A DNA stretch of 64,000 bases from UBA1479 sp002706405 (lineage in GTDB: Bacteria > Pseudomonadota > Alphaproteobacteria > Rhodospirillales > Casp-alpha2), in NCBI GenBank assembly GCA_963972255.1, contig CAXATO010000016.1, positions 1-64,000 on the forward strand, written 5' to 3'. The position numbers and the translations under genes are program-made. Positions 45,317-54,785 of this stretch are shown here, piece after piece. Every line of letters starts with the position of its first letter. Within the stretch, counting starts at the first letter, position 1. A model generated the notes under the pieces. The model was not told the DNA's origin, ran no database searches, and saw nothing but the letters and a program-made list of their open reading frames with translations.

Positions 45317-46275
45317 CCCTTGCGCCGGAGCTGACCTGCGATCCTGCCTTGGCGGCCGCGGCGGCGCGGTGGCGGGACTGGCTGGCTCATGAGAAGCGCT
45401 ATTCGGTCCATACCCTCACGGGCTACCAGCACGACCTTGCAGGCTTTTTGCGGTTTCTGGCCGGTCATCTCGGGGGACCGCCGGGGCTCAAGGACCTCGA
45501 AACCCTGAAGCCGCTCGACTTCCGCGCCTGGCTGGCGGAACTGAACCGCCGGGAACTGTCGCGGACCTCCATCGCCCGGGCGTTGTCCTGCCTGCGCGGG
45601 TTCTTCCGCTATCTGGAAAAGCAGGGGGTGGTGCGCAATTCGGCCATCAGCGCCCTGCGCACGCCCCGGGTGCCCAAGTCCGTGCCCAAGGCGTTGAGCA
45701 TCGAGGAAGCCTTCGACCTGATCTTGTCGGCGCCGGATCTGGCCGACGACACCTGGATCGGGCTGCGTGACCGGGCATTGCTGACGCTGCTTTACGGCTG
45801 CGGGTTGCGAATCGGCGAGGCCCTGGACCTGAACCGCAGCCAGGCGCCGGGGCTTTACGGCAATCCGGCCGACACCATGATGGTGCGCGGCAAGGGCAAC
45901 AAGGACCGCCTGGTTCCGGTCCTGCCGGCGGTGCGTCAGGCAATCGCCGCCTATCTGGAGGTGTGTCCGATTGCCGGCGACGGCGATACGCCGCTGTTCC
46001 TGGGGCTTCGCGGCGGGCGGCTTGCCGCCGGGGTCGCCCAGGCGCGGGTGCGCAACCTGCGCGCCCTTCTCGGCCTGCCGGAAACGGCGACACCCCATGC
46101 GCTGCGCCATTCCTATGCCACCCATCTTCTGGCGGGCGGCGGTGACCTGCGCACCATTCAGGAACTGCTGGGCCATGCGTCCTTGTCGACCACGCAGCGG
46201 TATACGGATGTCGACATGGCGCGGCTTAGCGCCGTCTACGAAGACGCCCATCCGAGGGCGCGCAAGAAGGGCTAG
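45313..46275 (+). CDS. xerC: Tyrosine recombinase XerC
   Basis: A 320-residue site-specific recombinase that resolves chromosome dimers at dif with XerD. It has an N-terminal SAM-like core-binding domain (about 12-110), then the catalytic residues: Arg in GCGLRIGEAL, Lys in GKGNKDRLVP, HxxR in PHALRHSYATHLL, His in LLGHASLS and Tyr in TTQRYTDVD. It starts at GTG 45313 within the DUF484 stop. Its stop shares CTAG with the convergent MFS gene. XerC rather than XerD is inferred from the DUF484 neighbour. Confidence 0.92.
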   Translation: MTLAPELTCDPALAAAAARWRDWLAHEKRYSVHTLTGYQHDLAGFLRFLAGHLGGPPGLKDLETLKPLDFRAWLAELNRRELSRTSIARALSCLRGFFRYLEKQGVVRNSAISALRTPRVPKSVPKALSIEEAFDLILSAPDLADDTWIGLRDRALLTLLYGCGLRIGEALDLNRSQAPGLYGNPADTMMVRGKGNKDRLVPVLPAVRQAIAAYLEVCPIAGDGDTPLFLGLRGGRLAAGVAQARVRNLRALLGLPETATPHALRHSYATHLLAGGGDLRTIQELLGHASLSTTQRYTDVDMARLSAVYEDAHPRARKKG

Positions 46276-47492
46276 GCCGCGGGCCGCCCGCCCGCGAGGA
46301 TTCTAACCGCGGCCGCGCCCAGGAACGTCACCCCCCCCATGGTCATGAAGGCCAAGCCCCAGCCGGCGGTGCTTTCCGTGCCGGCCGCACCCAGCACCGC
46401 GCCGACCAGCACCGGCCCGGCGAAGCCGCAGGTCCAGCCGAGCAGATTGTAGACCGCGAGGGTGGCCCCCCGGCGGCCGTCCTCGGCCGCCCCCACCACG
46501 CCGGCGGTGAGCGAGGCCGAATCCGCCTGCACCAGCAGGGCGTACAGGATGACCAGCGCCACCACCGCTTCGTAGGACATCGCCCCCATAAAGCCGATGA
46601 CGCAGGCCAGGCTCGCCGTCACGCATTGCACGACGGCGATGAAGCGGGGCCGATCGAGGCGCTGGGCCAGCTCGTTGCCGGCGATGGAGGACAGCATGGC
46701 GGCGACCGCCGTGAACATGGCGATGCGCGACGGTTCCGCCAGCCAACCGACCATGGGTTCGGCCTGCTGGGTCAGGGAGAAAGCCAGGAAGGCGACCAGC
46801 CAGGCGCGGAAGGCCAGAAGCTCGTAAGTATGGGCGGCATAGCCCAGCACATAGCCCATGGCCGGGCGGTTGCGCAGCACCGGGCGGAAATCGAGCAGGC
46901 GCGTGGGTTCCGGCGCCCGCGTCGGGGCCAGGGGCGTCAGGCAGACCGCGACCAAGACCAGGGCGACGAGCGCACCGGCCCCGCCGGCCAGGAAGGCGGC
47001 CTGCCAGCCGAGCGTTTCGCCCAACACGCCGGCCAGCAGGTAGCTGACCGCCGTGCCCAAGGACCAACTGGAGGTATAGAAGGCGATGGCCCGGCTTTCG
47101 TTGCCGCCGGAATAGCGGTCGACCAGCACGCGCAGCCCCGGCATGTAGGTGGCGGCGAAGCCGAAGCCGGACAGGGCCCGGAACAGCAGGGCGGACCAGA
47201 AGCCTTCGGCCAGGAAGGCGAAACCCGTGGCGGCGACGGCGATGAACAGGCATCCCGCCATGTAGAGGCGCCGGGCGTCGACCCGGTCGGTCAGGGCCAT
47301 GATGACGGGCACGGCGAGCACGTAACCGGCATGATAGATGCCGAGAACCCAGCCCTGTTCGACCTTGGTCAAAAGCCATTCGGTCTCGAAGGTGCGGATC
47401 AATGTGGCGAAGACGAAGACATCGACCAGGGTCGCGACCTGCGCCAGGCACATCAGCACGGTGATCAGGACGGGGCCGGGGGTACGGAACAT
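46272..47492 (-). CDS. MFS transporter
   Basis: A 406-residue membrane protein with about 12 helices and the major facilitator motif between helices 2 and 3 (VIMALTDRVDARRLY). The substrate is unknown; the sequence resembles the CynX/NimT or YbfB-like drug and anion group only loosely. It lies 51 bases after an EamA transporter on the same strand. Confidence 0.85.
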   Translation of the reverse strand: MFRTPGPVLITVLMCLAQVATLVDVFVFATLIRTFETEWLLTKVEQGWVLGIYHAGYVLAVPVIMALTDRVDARRLYMAGCLFIAVAATGFAFLAEGFWSALLFRALSGFGFAATYMPGLRVLVDRYSGGNESRAIAFYTSSWSLGTAVSYLLAGVLGETLGWQAAFLAGGAGALVALVLVAVCLTPLAPTRAPEPTRLLDFRPVLRNRPAMGYVLGYAAHTYELLAFRAWLVAFLAFSLTQQAEPMVGWLAEPSRIAMFTAVAAMLSSIAGNELAQRLDRPRFIAVVQCVTASLACVIGFMGAMSYEAVVALVILYALLVQADSASLTAGVVGAAEDGRRGATLAVYNLLGWTCGFAGPVLVGAVLGAAGTESTAGWGLAFMTMGGVTFLGAAAVRILAGGRPAA

Positions 47493-47543
47493 GGTCTGAA
47501 GATTACCCTTATCTGCGCGTTTCGTCGCGTCCCGGGATCGGGC

Positions 47544-48380
47544 CTAGAACTGCAGGCCGATCACCCCGGCGGCGATGACAGCGGCCGCCGTCAGGCGCAG
47601 CGCCAAATGGCCTTCCTTCAGAACGAAGCCGGCCAGCAAGGCGGCGAACAGGACGCTGGTTTCGCGCACGGCCGACACCGGCGCCATGGGGGTGACGCTC
47701 ATGGCCCAGATGACGATCCAATAAGCACCCGTCGACATCGCCGCCCCGAATATTCCCGGCCGCCAATTGGCGCGCAGCGCGACGAGGAGACTGCGCCCCC
47801 GTAGGCAGAGCAGCAGGCCGGTGAACAGCACCCCATCGAGCACTTTCATCCAGATGAAATAGGCATGGGCATTGCCCGCGAGCCGACCGCCGAGGCCGTC
47901 GACAACCGTGTAGGTGGCGATGAAGACGGCCGTGGCGAAGGCCAAGGCGACGGCCAGAAACGGCAGACTTCGCCAGCCGCCGGCGAAGGTCAGACCGGAA
48001 ATGGCGGTCGCGATGGCGGCGATGGCCGCCATGTGGATGGGGGCCAGGGTTTCCCCCGCGAACCAGAGCGCACCGATCGCGACGAGCACGGGCGACAGGC
48101 CGCGGGCAATGGGATAGACGACGCCCATGTCGCCGTGGTGGTAGGCGCGAACGAGAAACAGGCGATAGCCCATATGCAGCACGGCGGATGCCACGATATA
48201 GGGCCAGGCAGCGGGGTCCGGAATCGGAAAGAACGGCAGCAGGAAAAGGCATGCCAGACTGCTGATCCCGACCAGAACACCGGCGGTGGCGAGCTTGTCG
48301 CCGCCCATCTTGACCAGCAGGTTCCAACCCGCGTGAAGAGCGGCCGCCAGCAGAACCAGCGCGAGAATCCAGGTGTCCAT
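47544..48380 (-). CDS. EamA/DMT-family transporter
   Basis: A 278-residue ten-helix drug/metabolite transporter. Both EamA repeats are visible (HAGWNLLVKMGGDKLATAG in the first; SAVRETSVLFAALLAGFVLKEG in the second, the usual end of repeat two). Family members export amino acids, metabolites or drugs. The substrate is not evident. Confidence 0.85.
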   Translation of the reverse strand: MDTWILALVLLAAALHAGWNLLVKMGGDKLATAGVLVGISSLACLFLLPFFPIPDPAAWPYIVASAVLHMGYRLFLVRAYHHGDMGVVYPIARGLSPVLVAIGALWFAGETLAPIHMAAIAAIATAISGLTFAGGWRSLPFLAVALAFATAVFIATYTVVDGLGGRLAGNAHAYFIWMKVLDGVLFTGLLLCLRGRSLLVALRANWRPGIFGAAMSTGAYWIVIWAMSVTPMAPVSAVRETSVLFAALLAGFVLKEGHLALRLTAAAVIAAGVIGLQF

Positions 48381-48483
48381 GATCCATCTTTCGTCGAACG
48401 ACGCCCCGGCGAACGCCAGGAGGAGCAGACGTTTAGACCACTAAAAAACGCCGATGCCTAGATGGATGAAAACGGCCATTCAT

Positions 48484-48525
48484 GCGCGTCAGTGTACAAG
48501 ACGCGCCATTGGTCGAGGGACCAAT
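48484..48525. other. Two adjacent hairpins downstream of lpd
   Basis: gcgcgtc (48484-48490) pairs with gacgcgc (48500-48506), and attggtc (48508-48514) pairs with gaccaat (48519-48525). They lie 11 bases past the lpd stop. No T-run follows, so this may be a Rho-assisted end or an mRNA-stabilising structure at the end of the long TCA operon. Confidence 0.5.
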
Positions 48526-48535
48526 ACAGTGGAGA

Positions 48536-49960
48536 TCAGATGTGGATCGCGCGCCCCGCGACGCCAAGCGCCGCTTCCTTGACCGATTCCGGCAGGCCCG
48601 GATGGCCGTGGCAGATGCGGGCGATGTCCTCGGCCGAGCCTTCGAATTCCATGACATTGACGACCTCCTGAATAAGGTCGCCGGCCTGGGGTCCGACGAT
48701 GTGGCAGCCGAGAACCTTGTCCGTCGTCGCGTCGGCCAGAATCTTCACGAAGCCGTCCGTGTCGTCGTTGCAGCGCGCGCGGGAGTTGGCGGTGAAGGGA
48801 AATTTCCCCTTGTTGTAGGCGATGCCCGCTTCTTTCAACTGTTCCTCGGTCTTGCCGACGGAGGCGATCTCCGGATGGGTGTAGACGATGCCCGGAATGG
48901 CGCCGTAATCGATATGCCCGGTCTGCCCGGCCATGATTTCGGCGCAGACGACGCCTTCGTCCTCGGCCTTATGGGCCAGCATGGCACCGCCGATCACGTC
49001 GCCGATGGCATAGATGCCTTCCACGTTGGTCTGGTAATCGGCATCGACGGGGATGAACCCGCGCTCGCCGACCTCGACCCCCACTTCCTTCAGGCCCAGG
49101 CCTTCGGTGAACGGCCGGCGGCCGATGGCGACCAGCACCACGTCCACCTTCAGGGTTTCCGCCTTGCCCCCACTGTCTTTGGCGTCGCGCGGCTCCATGG
49201 TCAGGGTCACGCCGCCCTTGCCGGCCTTGGCCCCGGTCACCTTGGTCTTCATCTTGAAGGTCAGGCCCTGCTTGGTGAGGATGCGTTGCGCGTACTTGGA
49301 CACTTCCCCGTCCATGCCGGGAAGCGCCATGTCGAGGAATTCGATAACCGTCACCTCGGCACCCAGGCGTCGCCACACACTGCCGAGCTCCAGCCCGATG
49401 ACCCCGGCGCCGATCACGGCCATGGTCTTCGGCACCTTGGGCAGCGACAGGGCACCGGTGCTTGAAACGATCTGTTTTTCGTCGATGGTCACGCCGGGCA
49501 GGGGCGTGACCTCGGAGCCGGTGGCGATCAGGATGTTGGCGGTCTCGAGAACCTGGGGCTTGCCCTTGCCGTCGAGCGGCTTCACCGACACCTTGCCGAC
49601 GGCTTCGATCTTGCCCCAACCCTTGAGATACGTGACCTTGTTCTTCTTCATCAGCATCTCGATTCCGCCGGTCAGGCTCTCGACCACCTTGTCCTTGCGC
49701 GCCAGCATGGTCTTCAGGTTGAGCTTGAGACCCGACACGTCGATCCCGTGATGGGAGAATTCCTTGTCCGCCATCTCAAAGTGGTGGGACGACTGCAGCA
49801 TCGCCTTCGACGGGATGCAGCCCACGTTGAGGCAGGTTCCGCCCAGGGCGCCGCGTCCTTCGACGACGGCCGCCTTCATGCCCAGCTGCGCCGCGCGGAT
49901 GGCGGCGACGTAGCCGGCAGGCCCGCCGCCGATGACCACCAGGTCGTAAACGTCACTCAT
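48536..49960 (-). CDS. lpdA: Dihydrolipoyl dehydrogenase (E3)
   Basis: A 474-residue FAD enzyme that reoxidises lipoyl groups of 2-oxoacid dehydrogenases with NAD. The FAD motif GGGPAGYVAAIRAAQ, the redox disulfide GGTCLNVGCIPSK, the NAD motif VIGAGVIGLELGSVW and the C-terminal catalytic His region HGHPGLPE are seen. It is the last gene of the mdh-suc operon and so probably serves the 2-oxoglutarate complex. Confidence 0.96.
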   Translation of the reverse strand: MSDVYDLVVIGGGPAGYVAAIRAAQLGMKAAVVEGRGALGGTCLNVGCIPSKAMLQSSHHFEMADKEFSHHGIDVSGLKLNLKTMLARKDKVVESLTGGIEMLMKKNKVTYLKGWGKIEAVGKVSVKPLDGKGKPQVLETANILIATGSEVTPLPGVTIDEKQIVSSTGALSLPKVPKTMAVIGAGVIGLELGSVWRRLGAEVTVIEFLDMALPGMDGEVSKYAQRILTKQGLTFKMKTKVTGAKAGKGGVTLTMEPRDAKDSGGKAETLKVDVVLVAIGRRPFTEGLGLKEVGVEVGERGFIPVDADYQTNVEGIYAIGDVIGGAMLAHKAEDEGVVCAEIMAGQTGHIDYGAIPGIVYTHPEIASVGKTEEQLKEAGIAYNKGKFPFTANSRARCNDDTDGFVKILADATTDKVLGCHIVGPQAGDLIQEVVNVMEFEGSAEDIARICHGHPGLPESVKEAALGVAGRAIHI

Positions 49961-50018
49961 AATCTGATCGCTCCTGATCGCGTTTCGGGAGTCTCGTTTG
50001 TTAATGTAGCCTGCGGCG

Positions 50019-51662
50019 TCACACGTTCAACAGGATGCGCTGCGGATCTTCGATGCATTGCTTGATACGGACCAGGAAGCTGACCGCCTCGCGGCCGTCG
50101 ACGATGCGGTGATCGTAGCTGAGGGCCAGGTGCATCATGGGCCGGATTTCGATTTCGTCGTTCACCACCATGGGGCGCTTCTGGATCGAATGCATGCCCA
50201 GGATCGCCGACTGCGGGACGTTGAGGATCGGCATGGAATTGAGCGATCCGAACACGCCGCCGTTGGAAATGGTGAAAGTGCCGCCGGTCATTTCGTCCAT
50301 GCCCAGCTTGCCGTCGCGGGCGCGGCGGCCAAAATCGGCGATGCCGCCTTCGATGTCGGCGAAGCCCATCTTGTCCGCTTCCTTGAGCACGGGAACGACC
50401 AGGCCCTGCGGCGTGCCGACGGCGACGCCGACGTTGTAATAGTTCTTGTAGATGATCTCGTCGCCGTAGATTTCGGCGTTCACGGCGGGCCATTCCTTGA
50501 GTGCGATGCAGGCGGCGCGCACGAAGAACGACATGAAGCCCATGCGGGCCCCGTGTTTCTTCTCGAAGACCTCTTTGTATTCGGCGCGCAGCGCCATGAC
50601 GTTGCCCATGTCGACCTCGTTCCAGGTCGTCAGCATGGCCGCCGTGTTCTGCGCTTCCTTCAGGCGCCGGGCGATGACCTGGCGCAGCTTGGACAGCTTG
50701 ACCCGTTCCTCGCGATCGTTGGGTGGGCGTTCCGGGCGCGGCGCGAACATGTTTTCCGTGGTCAGGGTAGGGGCCGGTCCGACGGCGCGGGGTGCGGCGG
50801 CGGGGGCAGGGGCCGCCTGGCGCTTGGCGGAGCCGTTGGCGATGGCCTGCTGCACGTCACCCTTGGTGATGCGGCCGTTGGGTCCGGTGCCGGCGATGCG
50901 GGCCGGGTCCAGGTCGTTGTCATCAACCATCTTGCGCACGGCGGGCGACAGCGGCGGACGGCTGCCGGTGGCGGCCGGTGCCGGTGCGGCGGCAGGGGCG
51001 GGCGCTGCCGCCGGTGCTGCCGGGGCCGGCGCAGCGGCGGGGGCAGCAGCTACCTTGGCGGCCGGTGTTGCTGTGGCGGTGCCGGCGGCACCCGCTTCGA
51101 TGCTGCCGATCTTCACGCCGGGGCCCACTTCCGATCCGGCGGCCATGTCGATGGAGGCCAGCTTGCCGGCGGCGGGGGCGTTGACCTCGATGGTCACTTT
51201 GTCGGTTTCGACCTCGACCAGAACCTCGTCGGCGTCGACGCTGTCGCCGACCTGTTTGGTCCAGGCGCCGAGCGTCCCCGTCGACACGCTTTCGCCCATG
51301 GTCGGGGTGAGAATATCGACCGTCTTGCCGCCGCCGGAGGCGGCAGGTGCGGCTGCGGGTGCGGCTGCCGGGGCGGCCGGCGCCGCTGCCGCCGCCGGTT
51401 TGGCCTCGGTCTTGGCCGGGGCGGCACCTTCCTGAATGGTTGCCAGAAGGGCCCCGACGGCGACCGTCTCGCCCTCTTGGGCGACGATGGCGCCCAAGGT
51501 TCCGTTGGCCGGGGCGTTGACCTCGATGGTCACCTTATCGGTTTCCAGTTCGACCAGGGCCTCGTCCATGGCGACGGCATCGCCCGGATTCTTGGTCCAT
51601 TTGCCGACGGTCGCCTCGGTGACGGATTCACCCAACGTCGGGACGTTAACTTCAACGGTCAT
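50019..51662 (-). CDS. sucB: Dihydrolipoyl succinyltransferase (E2 of 2-oxoglutarate dehydrogenase), two lipoyl domains
   Basis: A 547-residue E2. Two lipoyl domains, at about 1-80 and 115-190, each carry the lipoylated lysine in ETDKVTIEV. Long Ala/Pro linkers, a peripheral subunit-binding domain (about 250-290, LSPAVRKMVDDNDLDPARI) and the catalytic domain (ending LSYDHRIVDGREAVSFL, with the active His) follow. Usual OdhB has about 400-420 residues and one lipoyl domain; two copies are normally a PdhC trait. The order and E1 partner (sucA) still show it is the succinyl form. The start is ATG 51662; TTG 51665 precedes it. Confidence 0.92.
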   Translation of the reverse strand: MTVEVNVPTLGESVTEATVGKWTKNPGDAVAMDEALVELETDKVTIEVNAPANGTLGAIVAQEGETVAVGALLATIQEGAAPAKTEAKPAAAAAPAAPAAAPAAAPAASGGGKTVDILTPTMGESVSTGTLGAWTKQVGDSVDADEVLVEVETDKVTIEVNAPAAGKLASIDMAAGSEVGPGVKIGSIEAGAAGTATATPAAKVAAAPAAAPAPAAPAAAPAPAAAPAPAATGSRPPLSPAVRKMVDDNDLDPARIAGTGPNGRITKGDVQQAIANGSAKRQAAPAPAAAPRAVGPAPTLTTENMFAPRPERPPNDREERVKLSKLRQVIARRLKEAQNTAAMLTTWNEVDMGNVMALRAEYKEVFEKKHGARMGFMSFFVRAACIALKEWPAVNAEIYGDEIIYKNYYNVGVAVGTPQGLVVPVLKEADKMGFADIEGGIADFGRRARDGKLGMDEMTGGTFTISNGGVFGSLNSMPILNVPQSAILGMHSIQKRPMVVNDEIEIRPMMHLALSYDHRIVDGREAVSFLVRIKQCIEDPQRILLNV

Positions 51663-51716
51663 CAATTCTTCCCCTGCGTTTATCGACTGCGCGAAACCCT
51701 GCGACCGGTTCCGGCA

Positions 51717-54716
51717 TTATTTCTTCGCTTTGGCCGGCGCTTTGGCCGGCGCTTTGGATGGTGCCTTGGTTCTGGCGCGCGGCGGCGCCTGTACCGTGAG
51801 CGCCTCGTTCATGAAGGCGTCGAGTTCGGCCTTGTGCTTGTTGGCGCTGCCCGTGGCGGGGGCGGCGGCGGCGGCGCGGCCGGCATAGAGCGGTTTGATC
51901 TGCTTCGCCTTGATCTCTTCCATGACCGCCATTAGCGGCTCCAGGATGAAGCTCCAGGACCCCATGTTCTTCGGTTCTTCCTGGCACCACATGATCTCGG
52001 CGTTCTTGAAACGCTTCAATTCCTCGACCAGGGCCGAATGGGGGAACGGATAGAGCTGTTCAACCCGCAATAGATAGACGTCCTTGATGCCGCGCCGGGC
52101 GCGTTCCTCGAACAGGTCGAAATAGACCTTGCCCGAACACAGCACGACCCGCTTGATCTTGTCGTCGGCGACAAGGCCGCCCTTGACCAGTTGCGCATCG
52201 TCCCACAGCAACCGGTGGAACGTGGTGCCGGGACCCATTTCATCCAGCCGCGACACGCAGAGCTTGTGACGCAGCAGCGATTTCGGCGTCATCAGGATCA
52301 GCGGCTTGCGGAAGTCGCGGCGCATCTGGCGGCGCAGCACATGGAAATAGTTGGCCGGCGTGGAACAGTTGCAGACCTGCCAGTTGTCGTCGGCGGAATT
52401 CTGCAGATAACGTTCCAGGCGGGCCGATGAATGTTCCGGCCCCTGGCCTTCGTAGCCGTGCGGCAGCAACATCACCAGGCCGCACATGCGCAGCCACTTC
52501 TGTTCGCCTGAGGAAATGAACTGGTCGATGATGACCTGGGCGCCGTTGGCAAAATCGCCGAACTGGGCTTCCCAAAGGGTCAGGGTCTGCGGCTCGGCCA
52601 GGGAGTAGCCGTACTCGAAGCCGAGCACGCCGAATTCGGACAACGGCGAGTTGAGAACCTCAAACGGCGCCTGCCCGAAGCGGATGTTGGCGAGCGGCGT
52701 GTGGCGATCCTCGTTTTCCTGATCGATCAGCACGGAATGGCGTTGCGAGAAGGTCCCGCGTTCGCAATCCTCGCCCGACAGGCGCACCGGGTGGCCCTCG
52801 GCGACCAAGGTGCCGAAGGCGAGCGCTTCCGCCGTCGCCCAGTCGATGCCTTCGCCGGTATCGATCATCTTGGCCTTGGCGGCCAACTGGCGTTCGATTT
52901 TGGGGTGCGGGGTGAAGTTGCTCGGAAGCCGGGTCAGACCGGCGCCGACTTCTTTCAGGAAATCCATGGAACAGCCGGTTTCGCCGCGCCGCGCATCGCC
53001 GGAAGCGACCGCCATGCCGGCCCACACGCCGTCCATCCAGTCGGCCTTGTTGGGCCGGTAGCCCTTCGAGGCCTCGAAGGCTTCATCCATGGTGGTGATG
53101 AAGGTCTGCATCTGCTTTTCGATTTCGTCCTCGGTCAGGACTTTCTCGTGGATCAGCTTGCGGGCGTAGATGTTCAGCGTCGTCGGATGCGTCTGGATGG
53201 TCTTGTACATCTTCGGCTGGGTGAACATCGGCTCATCGCCTTCGTTATGGCCGTGGCGGCGATAACAAATCATGTCGATGACGACGTCCTTCTTGAACCG
53301 CTGACGGTATTCCGTGGCGATGCGCGCCGTATGGACCACCGCTTCGACGTCGTCGGCGTTGACGTGGAAGATGGGGGCCGAAACGATTTTGGCCGCGTCC
53401 GAACAGTAGGGCGAGGAGCGATGCTGCTTCGGATTGGTGGTGAAGCCGATCTGGTTGTTGATGATGATATGGATGGTGCCGCCGGTTTGATAGCCGCTCA
53501 GATTGGACAGATCCAAGGTCTCCTGGATGATGCCCTGACCCATGAAGGCGGCGTCGCCGTGCAGCAGGATGCACATGACCTTTTCCATCTCCGGGTCGTT
53601 GCGCTGGCGCTGCTTGGCCAGGGTCTTGCCCAGACAGACCGTGTTGACGCATTCCAGGTGCGACGGGTTGGCGGTCAGCGACAGGTGGATGGACCGGCCG
53701 TCGAACACGCGGTCGGCCGAGGCCCCCAGATGGTATTTCACGTCGCCCGATCCGCCGACGTCGTCCGGCTTGGACGCCCCGCCCTGGAATTCGTTCAGGA
53801 TGGCTTGGAACGGCTTGGACATGACGTTGGCGAGTACGTTGAGGCGCCCGCGGTGGGCCATGCCGAGAACGATTTCTTCCATGCCCAGCTGGCTGCCGCG
53901 CTTGAAGATCTGTTCCATGGCCGGCACCAGGCTTTCGCCGCCGTCCAGGCCGAATCGCTTGGTGCCCGTGAATTTCTTATCCAGGTAGCGCTCGAAGCCT
54001 TCCGTTTCGATCAGACGATTGAGGATCGCGCGCTTGCCTTCGTTGGTGAACGAGGTCTGATTCCGGATGCGTTCGATTCGCTCCTGCAGCCAGGATTTTT
54101 CCTCCGGGTCCTGGATATGCATGAATTCGATCCCGATCGACCCGCAATAGGTCTCCTTCAGGATCTGCATGATGGTGCGCAGGGTCGCCGTTTCCAGGCC
54201 GAGGACGTAGTTGATGAAAATTTCCCGGTCCCAGTCCTTGTCCGTGAAACCGTAAGTCGCCGGATCCAGTTCGGAATGCGGCGCCGGTTCGGTCAGGCCG
54301 AGGGGGTCCAGGTTGGCGTGCAGATGGCCGCGCACGCGGTAGGCGCGGATCAGCATCAAGGCACGCAGGGAATCGAGGGTCGCTTCGCGGACCTTGGCGG
54401 AGCCCATGCGGTCCTGAGCCGGTTCCTGATCACGCCCGCGATCGTCGCGGCGTCGGCCCTGTTGGGCCGCGGTCAGGTGGTCGGTCAGGGGAACGACATC
54501 GCCGTGGCCGAGAATTTTTTCAGAGCGCGGCGCCCAGCTGGCACCGTCCTGTTCCTTGGCGAATCCGCGGGCGTCGTCTTCCAAGCCCTTGAAAAAGTCC
54601 TGCCAGCGCAGGTCGACGGAGCCAGGGTCGTCCATGTAGCGTTCATAGAGTTCCGCCACATAGACCGAGTTTCCGGAGTAGAGAAACTGGGTAGGATCGA
54701 GGTCGATTTCCGTCAT
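51717..54716 (-). CDS. sucA: 2-oxoglutarate dehydrogenase E1
   Basis: A 999-residue thiamine-diphosphate enzyme that decarboxylates 2-oxoglutarate. The N-terminal OGDH block (FLYSGNSVYVAELYERYMDDP) binds E2, and the ThDP region GDAAFMGQGIIQETLDLSNLS and the pyrimidine-binding C-terminal part are intact (MLLPHGYEGQGPEHSSARLER). A charged insert near residues 83-105 and a Lys/Ala/Pro tail (RTKAPSKAPAKAPAKAKK) are unusual; the tail DNA has 12-bp repeats (51730-51753). It lies between sucD and sucB. Confidence 0.96.
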   Translation of the reverse strand: MTEIDLDPTQFLYSGNSVYVAELYERYMDDPGSVDLRWQDFFKGLEDDARGFAKEQDGASWAPRSEKILGHGDVVPLTDHLTAAQQGRRRDDRGRDQEPAQDRMGSAKVREATLDSLRALMLIRAYRVRGHLHANLDPLGLTEPAPHSELDPATYGFTDKDWDREIFINYVLGLETATLRTIMQILKETYCGSIGIEFMHIQDPEEKSWLQERIERIRNQTSFTNEGKRAILNRLIETEGFERYLDKKFTGTKRFGLDGGESLVPAMEQIFKRGSQLGMEEIVLGMAHRGRLNVLANVMSKPFQAILNEFQGGASKPDDVGGSGDVKYHLGASADRVFDGRSIHLSLTANPSHLECVNTVCLGKTLAKQRQRNDPEMEKVMCILLHGDAAFMGQGIIQETLDLSNLSGYQTGGTIHIIINNQIGFTTNPKQHRSSPYCSDAAKIVSAPIFHVNADDVEAVVHTARIATEYRQRFKKDVVIDMICYRRHGHNEGDEPMFTQPKMYKTIQTHPTTLNIYARKLIHEKVLTEDEIEKQMQTFITTMDEAFEASKGYRPNKADWMDGVWAGMAVASGDARRGETGCSMDFLKEVGAGLTRLPSNFTPHPKIERQLAAKAKMIDTGEGIDWATAEALAFGTLVAEGHPVRLSGEDCERGTFSQRHSVLIDQENEDRHTPLANIRFGQAPFEVLNSPLSEFGVLGFEYGYSLAEPQTLTLWEAQFGDFANGAQVIIDQFISSGEQKWLRMCGLVMLLPHGYEGQGPEHSSARLERYLQNSADDNWQVCNCSTPANYFHVLRRQMRRDFRKPLILMTPKSLLRHKLCVSRLDEMGPGTTFHRLLWDDAQLVKGGLVADDKIKRVVLCSGKVYFDLFEERARRGIKDVYLLRVEQLYPFPHSALVEELKRFKNAEIMWCQEEPKNMGSWSFILEPLMAVMEEIKAKQIKPLYAGRAAAAAPATGSANKHKAELDAFMNEALTVQAPPRARTKAPSKAPAKAPAKAKK

Positions 54717-54731
54717 GCGATAAGGCGCGAG

Positions 54732-54768
54732 CCCGGCGCGCCCTCCCTGATTTGGGGGCCGCGCCGGG
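54732..54768 (-). promoter_or_regulatory. Intercistronic hairpin between sucD and sucA
   Basis: cccggcgcg (54732-54740) pairs with cgcgccggg (54760-54768), and inner bases add about five more pairs. No T-run follows. It sits between the sucD stop and sucA start and may be a processing or stability element that tunes SucD to SucA ratio. Confidence 0.55.
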
Positions 54769-54785
54769 TCGATCCCAGGCGCGGG

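Noticed and set aside
50960..51420. Tandem repeats that could be taken for a CRISPR-like or satellite array
   Set aside because: They are the Ala/Pro linkers of the sucB product, in frame and irregular; no spacers of constant length.
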